Below the pieces are notes generated by a model, which made no database searches, had not been told where the DNA came from, and worked only from the letters and a program-made list of their open reading frames with translations. Shown here piece after piece: positions 43,205-51,999 of a stretch of DNA of 64,000 nucleotides; the stretch's first letter is position 1, and every line of letters begins with the position of its first letter. Made by a program: the position numbers and the translations under genes. The stretch covers positions 62,001 through 126,000 of the forward strand of contig NZ_CP078138.1 in assembly GCF_019212185.1 (NCBI RefSeq), given 5' to 3'. This DNA comes from Pseudomonas fluorescens (lineage in GTDB: Bacteria; Pseudomonadota; Gammaproteobacteria; Pseudomonadales; Pseudomonadaceae).

Positions 43205-44080
43205 ATGAAACGTTTTCTTAGCATCGCCATGGCGTTGTGCATCGGCCTGACGATGAGCCTGGACGCCAACGCCAAGCGCTTTGGTGGCGGCAAAAGCTCC
43301 GGCGCTGCGCCGTCGCACCAGACCAGCCAAATGGCTCCTTCCTCTCCAGGCATGGGCGGCGCAGCTGCGACCGCCGGTGCTGCCGGTGCCGCTGGCGCTG
43401 CCGCCAAGGCCGGCGGTGCTTCGCGCTGGCTCGGCCCTCTGGCCGGTATCGCTGCCGGTGGCCTGCTGGCCTCCATGTTCATGGGCGACGGCTTCCAGGG
43501 CATGCAGATCTTCGACATGCTGATCATGGCGGTCATCGCCTTCGTGATCTTCCGCTTCATCGCTTCGCGTCGTCGCAAACAGCAGGAGCACCTGGCACCT
43601 GCCGGTCACGCACCTATGCAACGTGAAGCCTTCGAGCAGAAGCCGGCCATGGGCTCGATCTTCGGTGGCTCGGCTGCACCCGCTGCCGCTCGTCCGGTGA
43701 TCAACGCACCAGCCTGGTTCAATGAACAGCGCTTCATCGAAGCTGCGCGCAACCACTTCCAGTCCCTGCAACAGCACTGGGACGCCAACGAAATGGACAA
43801 GATCGCCGAGTTCGTGACCCCGCAACTGCTTGAGTTCCTCAAGCGCGAACGTGCCGACCTGGGCGACGGCTTCCAGTCGACCTACATCGACAACCTGACT
43901 GTGCAACTGGACGGCGTGGACGATCGCGCAGACAAGACCATCGCCACTCTGACCTTCAGCGGCGTGTCGAAGACCTCGCGCTTCGACCAGGGCGAAGTGT
44001 TCAGCGAAAGCTGGAACATGGAACGTCCGCAAGGCGAGAACCAGCCTTGGCTGGTCGCCGGTATCCGCCAGAACGGCTAA
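43205..44080 (+). CDS. Tim44-domain membrane protein
   Basis: A 291-residue protein. It has an N-terminal signal or anchor (MKRFLSIAMALCIGLTMSLDANA), a low-complexity Gly/Ala/Ser region (about 25-75), two hydrophobic segments (about 78-95 and 100-118), and a C-terminal Tim44-like domain (about 165-290; FIEAARNHFQSLQQHWDANEMDKI). The domain is related to the mitochondrial import motor subunit; its bacterial role is unknown, perhaps scaffolding at the membrane. The start at 43205 is the one that gives the signal sequence. A strong terminator follows. Confidence 0.85.
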   Translation: MKRFLSIAMALCIGLTMSLDANAKRFGGGKSSGAAPSHQTSQMAPSSPGMGGAAATAGAAGAAGAAAKAGGASRWLGPLAGIAAGGLLASMFMGDGFQGMQIFDMLIMAVIAFVIFRFIASRRRKQQEHLAPAGHAPMQREAFEQKPAMGSIFGGSAAPAAARPVINAPAWFNEQRFIEAARNHFQSLQQHWDANEMDKIAEFVTPQLLEFLKRERADLGDGFQSTYIDNLTVQLDGVDDRADKTIATLTFSGVSKTSRFDQGEVFSESWNMERPQGENQPWLVAGIRQNG

Positions 44081-44107
44081 TACCCTGCAGTTTTGCATGC
44101 AGTAAAA

Positions 44108-44133
44108 AAAACCCCAGCCTCGGCTGGGGTTTT
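44108..44133 (+). terminator. Intrinsic terminator of the Tim44-like gene
   Basis: AAAACCCCAGCC (44108-44119) pairs perfectly with GGCTGGGGTTTT (44122-44133). The T-rich arm doubles as U-tract, and the A-rich side would allow some function in the other direction. Confidence 0.92.
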
Positions 44134-44215
44134 CTATTTCGCGGTTGCATCTATAGCAAGCTACTGTATAAACCGCCCCAACCAAACCGCGCCATTGAGC
44201 AAGAGGATCCCGGAC

Positions 44216-44623
44216 GTGGAAGAAATCATCGAACAACTGCGAGAAGCCAACGAACCGGTACCGGTGCCCTTGGAGCTGCCCGACGAAGACCTGCTGGTGG
44301 AAATCGAGGAACAGCTGTTCATCGACATCCCGTTTGTCTTCCGCGAATTCCTGCTGACCGTCAGCGATGTCGTCTACGGCAGCCTGGAGCCGGTGACTGT
44401 CACCGACCCACAATCCCACACCTACCTGCCAGACGTTGCCGCCAACGCATGGGATGCCGGCGTCGACCGCAGCCTGATCCCGATCTGCCAGGACGGTGAC
44501 GACTACTACTGCGTCGAGGAAGACGGCACTGTGGTGCTGTGGTCGGCCGAAGAAGAACTGGTCACCGAAGAGACCTGGGAATCGGTATGGCACTGGGCGC
44601 GGGACGTCTGGCTGGAAAGCTGA
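44216..44623 (+). CDS. SMI1/KNR4 (SUKH) family protein
   Basis: A 135-residue soluble acidic protein of the SUKH/SMI1 superfamily: DEDLLVEIEEQLFIDIPFVFREFLL near residue 24 and DDYYCVEEDGTVVLW near residue 94 are typical. Many SUKH proteins are immunity proteins of toxin systems, but this one lies alone in a housekeeping region and I recall it as widely kept in Pseudomonas, so a core role is likelier. A GTG start at 44216 is chosen because AGAGGA lies 8 bases upstream; the longer frame to 44093 runs through the preceding terminator. Confidence 0.82.
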   Translation: MEEIIEQLREANEPVPVPLELPDEDLLVEIEEQLFIDIPFVFREFLLTVSDVVYGSLEPVTVTDPQSHTYLPDVAANAWDAGVDRSLIPICQDGDDYYCVEEDGTVVLWSAEEELVTEETWESVWHWARDVWLES

Positions 44624-44644
44624 TGGGCCAGACGCCCGGCCGGG

Positions 44645-46408
44645 TCAATGCCCGGATGAATCCTTGTGGTTATCCAGGGTTTCCAGCAGGGCCACTTGCA
44701 TCCGCGTGTGCACGCGGATGAACCAACGCCAAAGCAATGCCGCCACGGCAGCAGTGACCACGGCAATCAGCAGCAGTAACTTGTTGGTCGGCAAAATGCT
44801 GGCCGACAAGGCTGCCAGCAACAGGAAAATCACCAACAGCGAGAGAATCGGGATCACCTCGGCGATCACTCGACGCACGCGCTGCGTATGGCGCCCGGCC
44901 ATCTCCGGCTTGACGCCCATCTCTGCCAGCAGCATCGACAGTGCCTTGAGCTTGCGATAAGCCGCAATCAGGAACGGCAACGACACCAGCAACGCCCCAC
45001 CCCAGATCAACGCTTTCTGCCAGCTCGGGTCACTGATCCAGTCTTGCAGGTAGGCAGACATGCGCTCGGCAAAGAACGCCCCCGAGAAAAAGATCGCCAC
45101 CACCAGCGCCAGGTTGACCCCGACCTGCAACAGAATCCGCCGGATCATCGAGGCCAGCATCGCGCCCTCACCCTGCGGCTGAATACTGCGCAGCCATTCG
45201 CCATACATCCCCAACACCCGACCCAGCCGGGTCGGAATCACATTGGCGAGCTTGATCGACAACGGATCGGCGGCACGGATCAGGTATGGCGTCAGCAGGG
45301 TGGTGATCACCGAAACCGCCACGGCCACCGGGTAAAGGAAATTACTGGTGACCTGCAGGGTCATGCCCAGCGCTGCGATGATGAAAGAAAATTCGCCAAT
45401 CTGCGACAACCCCATCCCTACCCGCAGTGAGGTACGTCCATCATTGCCGGCAATGAATGCCCCGAGTCCGCACGAGAACATTTTCCCCAGCACCACCGCC
45501 ACGGTAATCACTGCAATCGGCCAGGCGTATTGCAACAGGATCATCGGGTCGAGCATCAGGCCGATGGCGACGAAGAAGATCGCACTGAACAGGTCGCGAA
45601 CCGGTTCGATCAAACGCTCAATTTTCAGCAACTGCCGGGACTCGGCCATGATTGCGCCAATCAGGAACGCTCCCAGCACCATGCTGTACTCCAGCTTGAC
45701 CACCAGCAGGCAGAAACCGAAACACAGGCCCAGCACGGTGATCAGCAGCATTTCATTGCTTTCGAATTTGGCCACGTAGGCCAATAGTCTGGGCACCAGC
45801 AGGATGCCCACCACCAGGGCGACGATCATGAACAGCGACAGTTTGCCGACGGTGGAGAACACCTCGCCGGAACTCACGGTGCCACTGACGGCGATGCTCG
45901 AGAGCAAGGCAATGATGCCGATGCCCAGAATGTCCTCGACGATCAGCACGCCAAAAATCAGCTGGGCAAAGCGCTCGTTTTTCATCTTCAAGTCATTCAG
46001 AGCCTTGACGATGATGGTGGTCGAGGAAATGGCCAGGATTGCGCCAAGGAACAGCGAATCCATGGTGTTCCAGTCGAACCAGCGGCCGATTTCGTAGCCG
46101 ATCCAGATCATCAGCACGATTTCCAGGAACGCCGCGATAAAGGCCGTCGCGCCGACCTTGAACAGCTTGCGCAGGCTGAACTCCAGACCGAGACAGAACA
46201 TCAGGAAGATCACCCCCAACTCCGCCAGGGTCTTGATGGTCTGTTCGTCGTGAATCAGCCCGAATGGTGGCGTGTGCGGACCGATGATGAAGCCGGCGAC
46301 GATGTAACCGAGGACCACCGGTTGTTTCATCCGGTGAAACAATACGGTCACTACCCCGGCCACCATCATGATCACTGCCAAATCCTGAATGAAACTGATG
46401 GCATGCAT
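44645..46408 (-). CDS. CPA2-family cation:proton antiporter (KefB/YbaL-like)
   Basis: A 587-residue inner-membrane exchanger. The first about 390 residues form a 12-13 helix Na/H-exchanger domain with KQPVVLGYIVAGFIIGPHTPP near residue 27, LAELGVIFLMFCLGLEFS near residue 62 and ISSTTIIVKAL near residue 128. The C-terminal part has two to four further helices instead of the RCK (TrkA-N) nucleotide domain of KefB/KefC, so it should not be glutathione-gated. K+ or Na+ efflux is likely. Its 3' end lies 21 bp from the SMI1 gene, converging. Confidence 0.88.
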   Translation of the reverse strand: MHAISFIQDLAVIMMVAGVVTVLFHRMKQPVVLGYIVAGFIIGPHTPPFGLIHDEQTIKTLAELGVIFLMFCLGLEFSLRKLFKVGATAFIAAFLEIVLMIWIGYEIGRWFDWNTMDSLFLGAILAISSTTIIVKALNDLKMKNERFAQLIFGVLIVEDILGIGIIALLSSIAVSGTVSSGEVFSTVGKLSLFMIVALVVGILLVPRLLAYVAKFESNEMLLITVLGLCFGFCLLVVKLEYSMVLGAFLIGAIMAESRQLLKIERLIEPVRDLFSAIFFVAIGLMLDPMILLQYAWPIAVITVAVVLGKMFSCGLGAFIAGNDGRTSLRVGMGLSQIGEFSFIIAALGMTLQVTSNFLYPVAVAVSVITTLLTPYLIRAADPLSIKLANVIPTRLGRVLGMYGEWLRSIQPQGEGAMLASMIRRILLQVGVNLALVVAIFFSGAFFAERMSAYLQDWISDPSWQKALIWGGALLVSLPFLIAAYRKLKALSMLLAEMGVKPEMAGRHTQRVRRVIAEVIPILSLLVIFLLLAALSASILPTNKLLLLIAVVTAAVAALLWRWFIRVHTRMQVALLETLDNHKDSSGH

Positions 46409-46659
46409 GGCGAAGGCTCCTTGACGTGGGGTACGGGCGGCGGCATCCGATCAACGGGCACGAGAAAAGGCCACGCAAAAGGACTTTCGCAGGGTAACAC
46501 CGCGACTTAAGGCAGAAACGCGGTGCAATATATGGAAACAGATGGATACAAGCGTGACGACCGCGCCGGGCGTGGCGTCCCGTAAAGGATGGTTTTAAAA
46601 ACTGATCAAGTGCCCGCAGAGGCGCTCCCCGAATTGCTGCCTACCACCGTGAGTGTGCT

Positions 46660-47142
46660 ATGGAACCCGGAAACGCCCAGCTGTCGATGACCGTCCTGAT
46701 GACCCCCGACATGGCCAACTTCTCTGGCAATGTCCACGGCGGCACCCTGCTCAAATACCTGGATGAAGTGGCCTACGCCTGCGCCAGCCGATATGCCGGC
46801 CGCTACGTAGTGACCCTGTCGGTCGACCAGGTGATCTTTCGCGAACCGATTCATGTCGGTGAACTGGTGACGTTCCTTGCGTCGGTCAACTACACCGGCA
46901 ACACGTCGATGGAAGTCGGCATCAAGGTGGTCACCGAAAACATCCGCGAGCGCTCGGTGCGTCACACCAACAGTTGCTTCTTCACCATGGTCTCGCTCGA
47001 CGATGAGCGCAAGCCGGCCCCCGTCCCGCCGCTGCAGCCGCAGAACAGCGAGGACCGCCGCCGCTTCATCCAGGGCAAGCAGCGCCGGCAGATCCGCCAG
47101 GAAATGGAAAAGCGTTACCAGGAACTCAAGGCCGACGTCTGA
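46660..47142 (+). CDS. Hotdog-fold acyl-CoA thioesterase
   Basis: A 160-residue thioesterase with the BACH/YciA pattern MANFSGNVHGGTLLKYLDEVAYACA (Asn/His-Gly-Gly active-site helix) and a core hotdog fold (about 10-125). A basic helical tail (about 130-160: KQRRQIRQEMEKRYQE) distinguishes it from the shorter paralogue at 3032-3433. It would trim acyl-CoA; the chain length is unknown. It ends 10 bp from the converging pdxY gene. Confidence 0.85.
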   Translation: MEPGNAQLSMTVLMTPDMANFSGNVHGGTLLKYLDEVAYACASRYAGRYVVTLSVDQVIFREPIHVGELVTFLASVNYTGNTSMEVGIKVVTENIRERSVRHTNSCFFTMVSLDDERKPAPVPPLQPQNSEDRRRFIQGKQRRQIRQEMEKRYQELKADV

Positions 47143-47152
47143 TGCGCGAGCG

Positions 47153-48025
47153 TCAGAGGCTGATTGCCGTCGCCTCGAATTTCACCCGCGGATGAGCGAT
47201 ACGATCCTGGGCCCGCACCAGTTGCAGTTCGTAGCTGGCACAGGCCTGGGTTTCCAGCAGCACTTCGTGCACCGCCGCGGCGGCGAATTCAAACGCAGCA
47301 ACCAGGCTGTCACCCAGCAGGACACGCGCGAGGAACAGACCCGACGTCAGGTCGCCAACTCCGACAGGCTGACGCGGGAAGGCCAGCAGCGGTCGACGTA
47401 GATGCCAACTGCCTTCAGCCGTCACCAAGAGCATCTCGAACCCGTCCGGCAACTTGCCGGGATAATCCAGATGTTTGACCAGCACTGCCTTCGGGCCACG
47501 GGCCAACAGCGCCCGGGCCATGGCCAGGCAATCGAACAGTGACTGCGGCTTGCGCCCGGAAAAGCTGTCCAGCTCCAACTGATTCGGGCACATGAAGTCG
47601 GCCACCGACGCGGCTTCGTTCAGCAGGAAGTCGCTGACCTCGGCAGGCACGATGCAGCCTTTCTCGGCATGTCCCATCACCGGATCACAGAGGTACAAGG
47701 CATGAGGATTGACCGCCTTGATTCGCGCCACGCCACTGAGGATCGCCCGGCCCTGATCGGCACTGCCCAGATAACCCGATAGCACTGCATCGCAGTTACC
47801 CAGTTCGCCAATCGCCGCAATTCCCTCCACCAGCGCCGGAATCTGCTGCGGCGCCAGTACCTCGCCCGCCCACTGGCCGTACTGAGTGTGGTTGGAAAAC
47901 TGCACCGTGTTCAGCGGCCAGACATTTACCCCGACCCGCTGCATCGGGAAAACCGCGGCGCTGTTGCCGGCATGACCGAAAACCACGTGAGACTGGATGG
48001 CGAGCAGATGAGGTGTACGTTTCAT
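47153..48025 (-). CDS. pdxY: Pyridoxal kinase
   Basis: Phosphorylates pyridoxal in the vitamin B6 salvage pathway. It has 290 residues. The ribokinase-like features are [23 protein letters not shown] at the start (substrate site), [13 protein letters not shown] near residue 113, and [17 protein letters not shown] near residue 222, where GVGD contains the catalytic Asp. The start at 48025 (MKRTPHLLA) fits PdxY proteins; an upstream in-frame start does not. It matches PA5516 of PAO1 by position. Confidence 0.94.
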   Translation of the reverse strand: MKRTPHLLAIQSHVVFGHAGNSAAVFPMQRVGVNVWPLNTVQFSNHTQYGQWAGEVLAPQQIPALVEGIAAIGELGNCDAVLSGYLGSADQGRAILSGVARIKAVNPHALYLCDPVMGHAEKGCIVPAEVSDFLLNEAASVADFMCPNQLELDSFSGRKPQSLFDCLAMARALLARGPKAVLVKHLDYPGKLPDGFEMLLVTAEGSWHLRRPLLAFPRQPVGVGDLTSGLFLARVLLGDSLVAAFEFAAAAVHEVLLETQACASYELQLVRAQDRIAHPRVKFEATAISL

Positions 48026-48140
48026 GCGGGATGTCCGTAAAACCATTGAAATTCGAGCCGAGCAGTATGCGACTAAACGCAGCCTGTACGACAGGCCAAT
48101 GTCGCAGTTAAGCTGCGGCTAATTAGTTGGAGTGTTGTGG

Positions 48141-48539
48141 ATGCTGACCCTGGGAAACATCTTTGTCCTGATGCTGCTGGCCACCGGTGCGGCGTGGCTG
48201 TGGCACAACCACGGCTTGCGCGAGCGGGCGCTGGAAAGGGTCAAGCGGCATTGCGCCAAACTCGATATCGAACTGCTCGACGGTAACGTGGCGCTGAAAA
48301 AAATCGGCTTGGTCAAAGACGCCAATGGACGCCGGCGCCTGGCGCGGATCTACAACTTTGAGTTCACCGTGACCGGCGAAACCCGCCATACCGGGACTAT
48401 CACCCAGTTCGGCGCCCACAGTGCGCAGATCGAACTGGCGCCCTACCCGATCCCCCACGAGGAAAAGCCCGAGGTGCAAAGCGCCGAAGTCATCGAGCTC
48501 AGCCAATGGCGCCAGGATCACAGCAAGTGGCGTCAGTGA
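48141..48539 (+). CDS. DUF3301 membrane-anchored protein
   Basis: A 132-residue protein with one N-terminal membrane helix (TLGNIFVLMLLATGAAWLW) and a soluble basic domain typical of DUF3301: HGLRERALERVKRHCAKLDIELLDGNVALKKI and a beta-rich IYNFEFTVTGETRHTGTI. The function is unknown. ATG 48141 is preferred to GTG 48132 because GGAG lies 8 bases before the ATG. Its last 7 bases overlap the end of the converging COG0523 GTPase gene. Confidence 0.85.
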   Translation: MLTLGNIFVLMLLATGAAWLWHNHGLRERALERVKRHCAKLDIELLDGNVALKKIGLVKDANGRRRLARIYNFEFTVTGETRHTGTITQFGAHSAQIELAPYPIPHEEKPEVQSAEVIELSQWRQDHSKWRQ

Positions 48540-49522
48540 CGGCAGCGCGCAAAGTGCTCCTTTAGTTCGTCAATTGCCTGTGGTGCGTCGAAAATCAATT
48601 CCAGACGTGAGTCCTGACGCCATTCACTGGGCTGCCACTGCAAGGCGGCGTTATCCAGCGCGTTGAGCGACTCCCAGCCGTCAGGGCTGTGGATAACCGC
48701 TTTTGCCCGGCGCCAATCCAGCGTCTGCAGCCAGTCCTGCAGCCCCTGGCGATCAAACACCTGGCTCGGGTGCCAGCGCCAACCGATGCTCCAGCCGCCT
48801 TTCTGATGCTGACTGAGGCAGATTGGCAAACGTGGATCGGTCCAGATCAGCGGCGGCGAGGCCGATGCCCCGCTCACGTTATCCACAGCGGCGTTGCCGC
48901 GCTGCTCTATTCCCGGCAGCTCGCTCAAGAGTAACTGCCCCTGCTCGGTCCAAATCAGCGGAATCTGTGGCAACCGGTCGCGAATCCGTTGTCGCGCTTC
49001 GTCACCCAGATCGGCCGCCTTGTTCAACAGCAACAGGCCGGCATCCGGTATAGCTTGTTCTTGAGCGCTCGGCAGCGGTTTACCGGCGGCCAGTGCTTGC
49101 GCATCGAGCACCATGACGCAGGGCTGGATCGTCAACACGCCTCGCCAAGGCGCTTCGCTCAGTTGCCGGATTAACTGGACGGGATGGCCAAGCCCGGAAG
49201 GCTCAATGAACAGGCGGTCAGGGCGGGATTTGCGCAGAAGGCGCCCCAGACCAATCTGGAACGGAGCGCCGTTGACGCAACACAGGCAGCCGCCGGCGAC
49301 TTCGCCCAAGGCGATGCCATCGGCATCGGAGGTCAGCAGCGCAGCGTCGATGCCGATTTGCCCGAACTCATTGATCAGCACGGCCCAGCGCTCATGTACT
49401 GGCCGCTGCGCCAGCAATTGCTTGAGCAAACTGGTCTTGCCAGCCCCCAGCGGGCCGGCAATCACGTGGGTGGGGATGTTGTGCAACAGACTGGAAGATT
49501 TCACAGCAGATAACGGCATCAT
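48533..49522 (-). CDS. COG0523 (CobW-like) GTPase, zinc-cluster paralogue
   Basis: A 329-residue G3E GTPase that may act as a zinc chaperone or insertase under zinc shortage. It has the P-loop GPLGAGKTS (residues 23-31), the metal-binding CLCC at residues 79-82 within EVAGGCLCCVNG, and a CobW C-terminal domain (about 230-325). It is the last gene of the leftward group zigA, DUF1826 gene, this gene, 55 bp after the DUF1826 stop. The group corresponds to PA5532-PA5535 of PAO1 and should be repressed by Zur when zinc is ample. Two adjacent ATGs (49522, 49519) are equally good starts. Confidence 0.85.
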   Translation of the reverse strand: MMPLSAVKSSSLLHNIPTHVIAGPLGAGKTSLLKQLLAQRPVHERWAVLINEFGQIGIDAALLTSDADGIALGEVAGGCLCCVNGAPFQIGLGRLLRKSRPDRLFIEPSGLGHPVQLIRQLSEAPWRGVLTIQPCVMVLDAQALAAGKPLPSAQEQAIPDAGLLLLNKAADLGDEARQRIRDRLPQIPLIWTEQGQLLLSELPGIEQRGNAAVDNVSGASASPPLIWTDPRLPICLSQHQKGGWSIGWRWHPSQVFDRQGLQDWLQTLDWRRAKAVIHSPDGWESLNALDNAALQWQPSEWRQDSRLELIFDAPQAIDELKEHFARCRH

Positions 49523-49577
49523 GGAGAGGTGCCACCAATATGCCTGAGCAATGAGCGATGCACTATCACCGCCGGAC

Positions 49578-50189
49578 TCAGGCCAGCCAGTCCAGGGTCA
49601 GGATCAACCGGCGTTCACCAGACAGCGGTTGAGGCGATCGGTGGACCAGGCCAAATCCTTCGTTACCTTGCCACTTTTCGCCCTTGAGCAGCGCCACTTC
49701 ACCACAGAGCATGTGTTGACAGTCCTCGGGCTCGGCTAGCACATTGCCCAGATGCTGACGGCTCATGGCGTCTTCTCCAAGCCACTGGCTGCCGAGGCCG
49801 GCATAGGTGGTAATCAGTCGCACCGGTACGTGATCAACGTGAAAGCGCGGACACATGGCCTTATCCAGCGCTCGAACACGAACGCCAATGCGCCGCGCGC
49901 CCAACAGGCAGGCAAAAGCGCTAATCAGCCAGGACACATCGGCGATAAAGCCTTCGTATCCCTCGAGATCGCTGTAGCTGGAGGCCAATCCCTTCAAGTT
50001 CGGCGGTACTTCGTCATCCGCCAACTCCACCACCAGCGACTCGGCCAATGGCTGCTGCAACGACAGCAGCAACTCACCGAAATCGGCGATATGCAGCGGT
50101 AACTGACGCTGCCAGACGGTCAGGTTGGTATCGTCCTCGAGTATCCGGGCGAACACCTCGGGAGTCTGGCCAAGGACCTGCTTCGGCAT
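49578..50189 (-). CDS. DUF1826 protein of the zinc-starvation cluster
   Basis: A 203-residue protein of the DUF1826 family, often found beside COG0523 GTPase genes. The segment CPRFHVDHVPVRLITTYAG near residue 112 and a late ERRLILTLDWL place a His-x-Asp and a downstream Arg in the pattern of a 2-oxoglutarate-dioxygenase-like double-stranded beta-helix; that reading is my inference. Its ATG overlaps the zigA stop (ATGA), so translation is coupled. There is no signal peptide. Confidence 0.82.
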   Translation of the reverse strand: MPKQVLGQTPEVFARILEDDTNLTVWQRQLPLHIADFGELLLSLQQPLAESLVVELADDEVPPNLKGLASSYSDLEGYEGFIADVSWLISAFACLLGARRIGVRVRALDKAMCPRFHVDHVPVRLITTYAGLGSQWLGEDAMSRQHLGNVLAEPEDCQHMLCGEVALLKGEKWQGNEGFGLVHRSPQPLSGERRLILTLDWLA

Positions 50190-51397
50190 CAGGCCGCCTC
50201 CTCGTCGATCCAGGGTCCAAAAGGATCTTCCAGCAGACGCCAGCCCTCGATACCCAGCGCCATCTCAGCATCACTCAACAGGCACTCATCAAGCTCATTA
50301 GTCAGCTGGGCGAAGTCGATGTTCTGGCCAATGAACACCAGCTCCTGGCGGCAATCACCGGTGGTTGCCGTCCAGTTCTGCAGAATCGCAGCGGTACTTT
50401 CCTGATCATCTGGCCACTGGTTTTTCGGCACGAACCGCCACCAGCGCCCGGCAAAACCATGACGCATCAAACCACCGGCCTGCGACCAACTGCCGGCGTC
50501 CTGGTGCTTGCTGGCCAGCCAGAAAAACCCTTTTGAACGCAGCAGCTTCCCGTTCACCCAGGGGCGATTGATAAAATTGAAGAAGCGCTGCGGATGAAAC
50601 GGCCGACGCGCTCGATAGGCGCTTGAGGCGATGCCGTACTCGGTAGTTTCCGGCACATGCGCGCCGCGCAACTCCTGCAACCAGCCGGGGGCTTGTGAGG
50701 CTTTCTCGAAATCGAAGCGACCGGTGTTGAGAATCTGCTTGAGCGGCACCTCCCCCATGACCATCGGAATAATCCGCGCCTGGGCGTTCAAGCGCTTGAG
50801 AATCGCCACTAACTCTTCGCGCTCGGCGCTGCTGATCAAATCGATCTTGCTGATCAGCAGCACATCCGCGAATTCGATCTGCTCGATCAGCAGATCCGTG
50901 ATCGACCGCTCGTCATCCTCACCCAGGGTCTCCCCGCGAGAGGCAAGACTTTCAGCGGCCTGATAGTCGAGCAGGAAGTTCATCCCGTCGACCACCGTCA
51001 CCATGGTGTCCAGGCGCGCGATATCCGCCAGGCTTTGGCCCGATTCATCGCGAAAGGTGAAGGTCTCTGCTATCGGCAACGGCTCGGAAATCCCAGTGGA
51101 CTCGATCAACAGATAATCGAAGCGACCGTCACGGGCCAGCGCACTGACCTCCTCCAGCAAATCCTCGCGCAGGGTGCAGCAAATGCAGCCGTTGCTCATT
51201 TCCACGAGCTTTTCCTGGGCGCGGTTGAGGGTGACATCGCGTTGCACCGCGCTGCCGTCGATGTTGATTTCACTCATGTCGTTGACGATCACCGCCACCC
51301 GCAAGTTCTCGCGGTTGCGCAGGACATGGTTGAGCAGCGTACTTTTGCCGGCACCAAGAAAACCGGACAACACGGTAACGGGGAGACGATTGGGCAT
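50189..51397 (-). CDS. zigA: Zinc-starvation COG0523 GTPase ZigA
   Basis: A 402-residue G3E GTPase of the ZigA/YjiA subgroup, thought to move zinc between proteins when zinc is scarce. It has the P-loop GFLGAGKST (12-20), the CICC metal site (71-74) inside MSNGCICCTLREDLLEE, the guanine motif SKIDL near residue 188, and a C-terminal CobW domain with HPQRFFNFI. The start at 51397 has a GGAGGA site 7 bases upstream; the longer frame does not. A perfect Zur palindrome lies 43 bp upstream, making it the first gene of the leftward Zur operon. Confidence 0.9.
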   Translation of the reverse strand: MPNRLPVTVLSGFLGAGKSTLLNHVLRNRENLRVAVIVNDMSEINIDGSAVQRDVTLNRAQEKLVEMSNGCICCTLREDLLEEVSALARDGRFDYLLIESTGISEPLPIAETFTFRDESGQSLADIARLDTMVTVVDGMNFLLDYQAAESLASRGETLGEDDERSITDLLIEQIEFADVLLISKIDLISSAEREELVAILKRLNAQARIIPMVMGEVPLKQILNTGRFDFEKASQAPGWLQELRGAHVPETTEYGIASSAYRARRPFHPQRFFNFINRPWVNGKLLRSKGFFWLASKHQDAGSWSQAGGLMRHGFAGRWWRFVPKNQWPDDQESTAAILQNWTATTGDCRQELVFIGQNIDFAQLTNELDECLLSDAEMALGIEGWRLLEDPFGPWIDEEAA

Positions 51398-51439
51398 CAG
51401 GGGTCCTCCATGAGGAGCGAGAAAACGGCGAATCGCAAA

Positions 51440-51454
51440 TGTTATAGTATAACA
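51440..51454. promoter_or_regulatory. Zur box upstream of zigA
   Basis: TGTTATAGTATAACA is a perfect 15-bp palindrome and matches the core gammaproteobacterial Zur consensus GTTATANTATAAC exactly; the flank AAA on the left also fits. It lies between zigA (leftward, 43 bp) and the small exported protein gene (rightward, 78 bp) and could repress both. Confidence 0.92.
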
Positions 51455-51532
51455 ATGCAAATAATCCACTCTGCCCTTGCCGCCCCACGACGAAGGGCGT
51501 AATCCTGAGCGCGCCCCAACTGTGAGAATCCC

Positions 51533-51910
51533 ATGCACATCGCCTTGAAATGCACGCTTTTCGGCCTGTCGCTGATGGTCATGACTGACGCTAATGCTTT
51601 ACCGCCAGGCCAGACAACCTGCACCCGCAGCGCCAATCTGCTGGCTTGCGTGGATCCGCAAGGCAATGCCTATAGCATTGCCACCGCAGGCGATACCACC
51701 TACACGCGCGGCTATGAACAGCTCGGCAAACGCTATTGGGCGCAGACCAGCAGCCGTTACGGCCAACTGACCTTCTTCACCGGCCTGGCCTCCGACGGCG
51801 AAGCCTGGGTCGGCTACAGCCGGCGCGTTGGTTGGACCACCCTCAACCGTTTTTCCAGTTCGGGAGGCTCAAGTGCCAGGTTCACTTGTAGCCGCTTGAC
51901 CGGCTGCTAA
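51533..51910 (+). CDS. Small exported protein in the Zur cluster, unknown function
   Basis: A 125-residue protein with a signal peptide (CTLFGLSLMVMTDANA, cut near residue 22). The mature part has four Cys in two pairs, TTCTRSANLLAC near the start and FTCSRLTGC at the very end, likely disulfide-bonded, with an aromatic Tyr/Trp-rich middle. I do not recognise the family. The ribosome site is weak (GAGAA). It lies between the two Zur boxes where PAO1 has dksA2 and amiA, so it may be a zinc-regulated periplasmic factor; that is inference from position. Confidence 0.65.
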   Translation: MHIALKCTLFGLSLMVMTDANALPPGQTTCTRSANLLACVDPQGNAYSIATAGDTTYTRGYEQLGKRYWAQTSSRYGQLTFFTGLASDGEAWVGYSRRVGWTTLNRFSSSGGSSARFTCSRLTGC

Positions 51911-51954
51911 AACCGCTTTAACCGCGCATCAAAAAAACTCTCGCCGGACGTATT

Positions 51955-51967
51955 GTTACGATATAAC
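51955..51967. promoter_or_regulatory. Zur box upstream of folE2
   Basis: GTTACGATATAAC differs from GTTATANTATAAC at two positions, and the flanks (ATT before, ATC after) continue the partial symmetry. It lies 32 bp before the folE2 start and fits control of the rightward operon by Zur. Confidence 0.8.
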
Positions 51968-51999
51968 ATCTTTCAAAAATTTCACCGACGGACCTATTC

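Noticed and set aside
44216..44623. SMI1/SUKH gene as immunity gene for the giant toxin-like proteins
   Set aside because: It lies 18 kb away in a housekeeping context, and I recall it as conserved in Pseudomonas regardless of such toxins.
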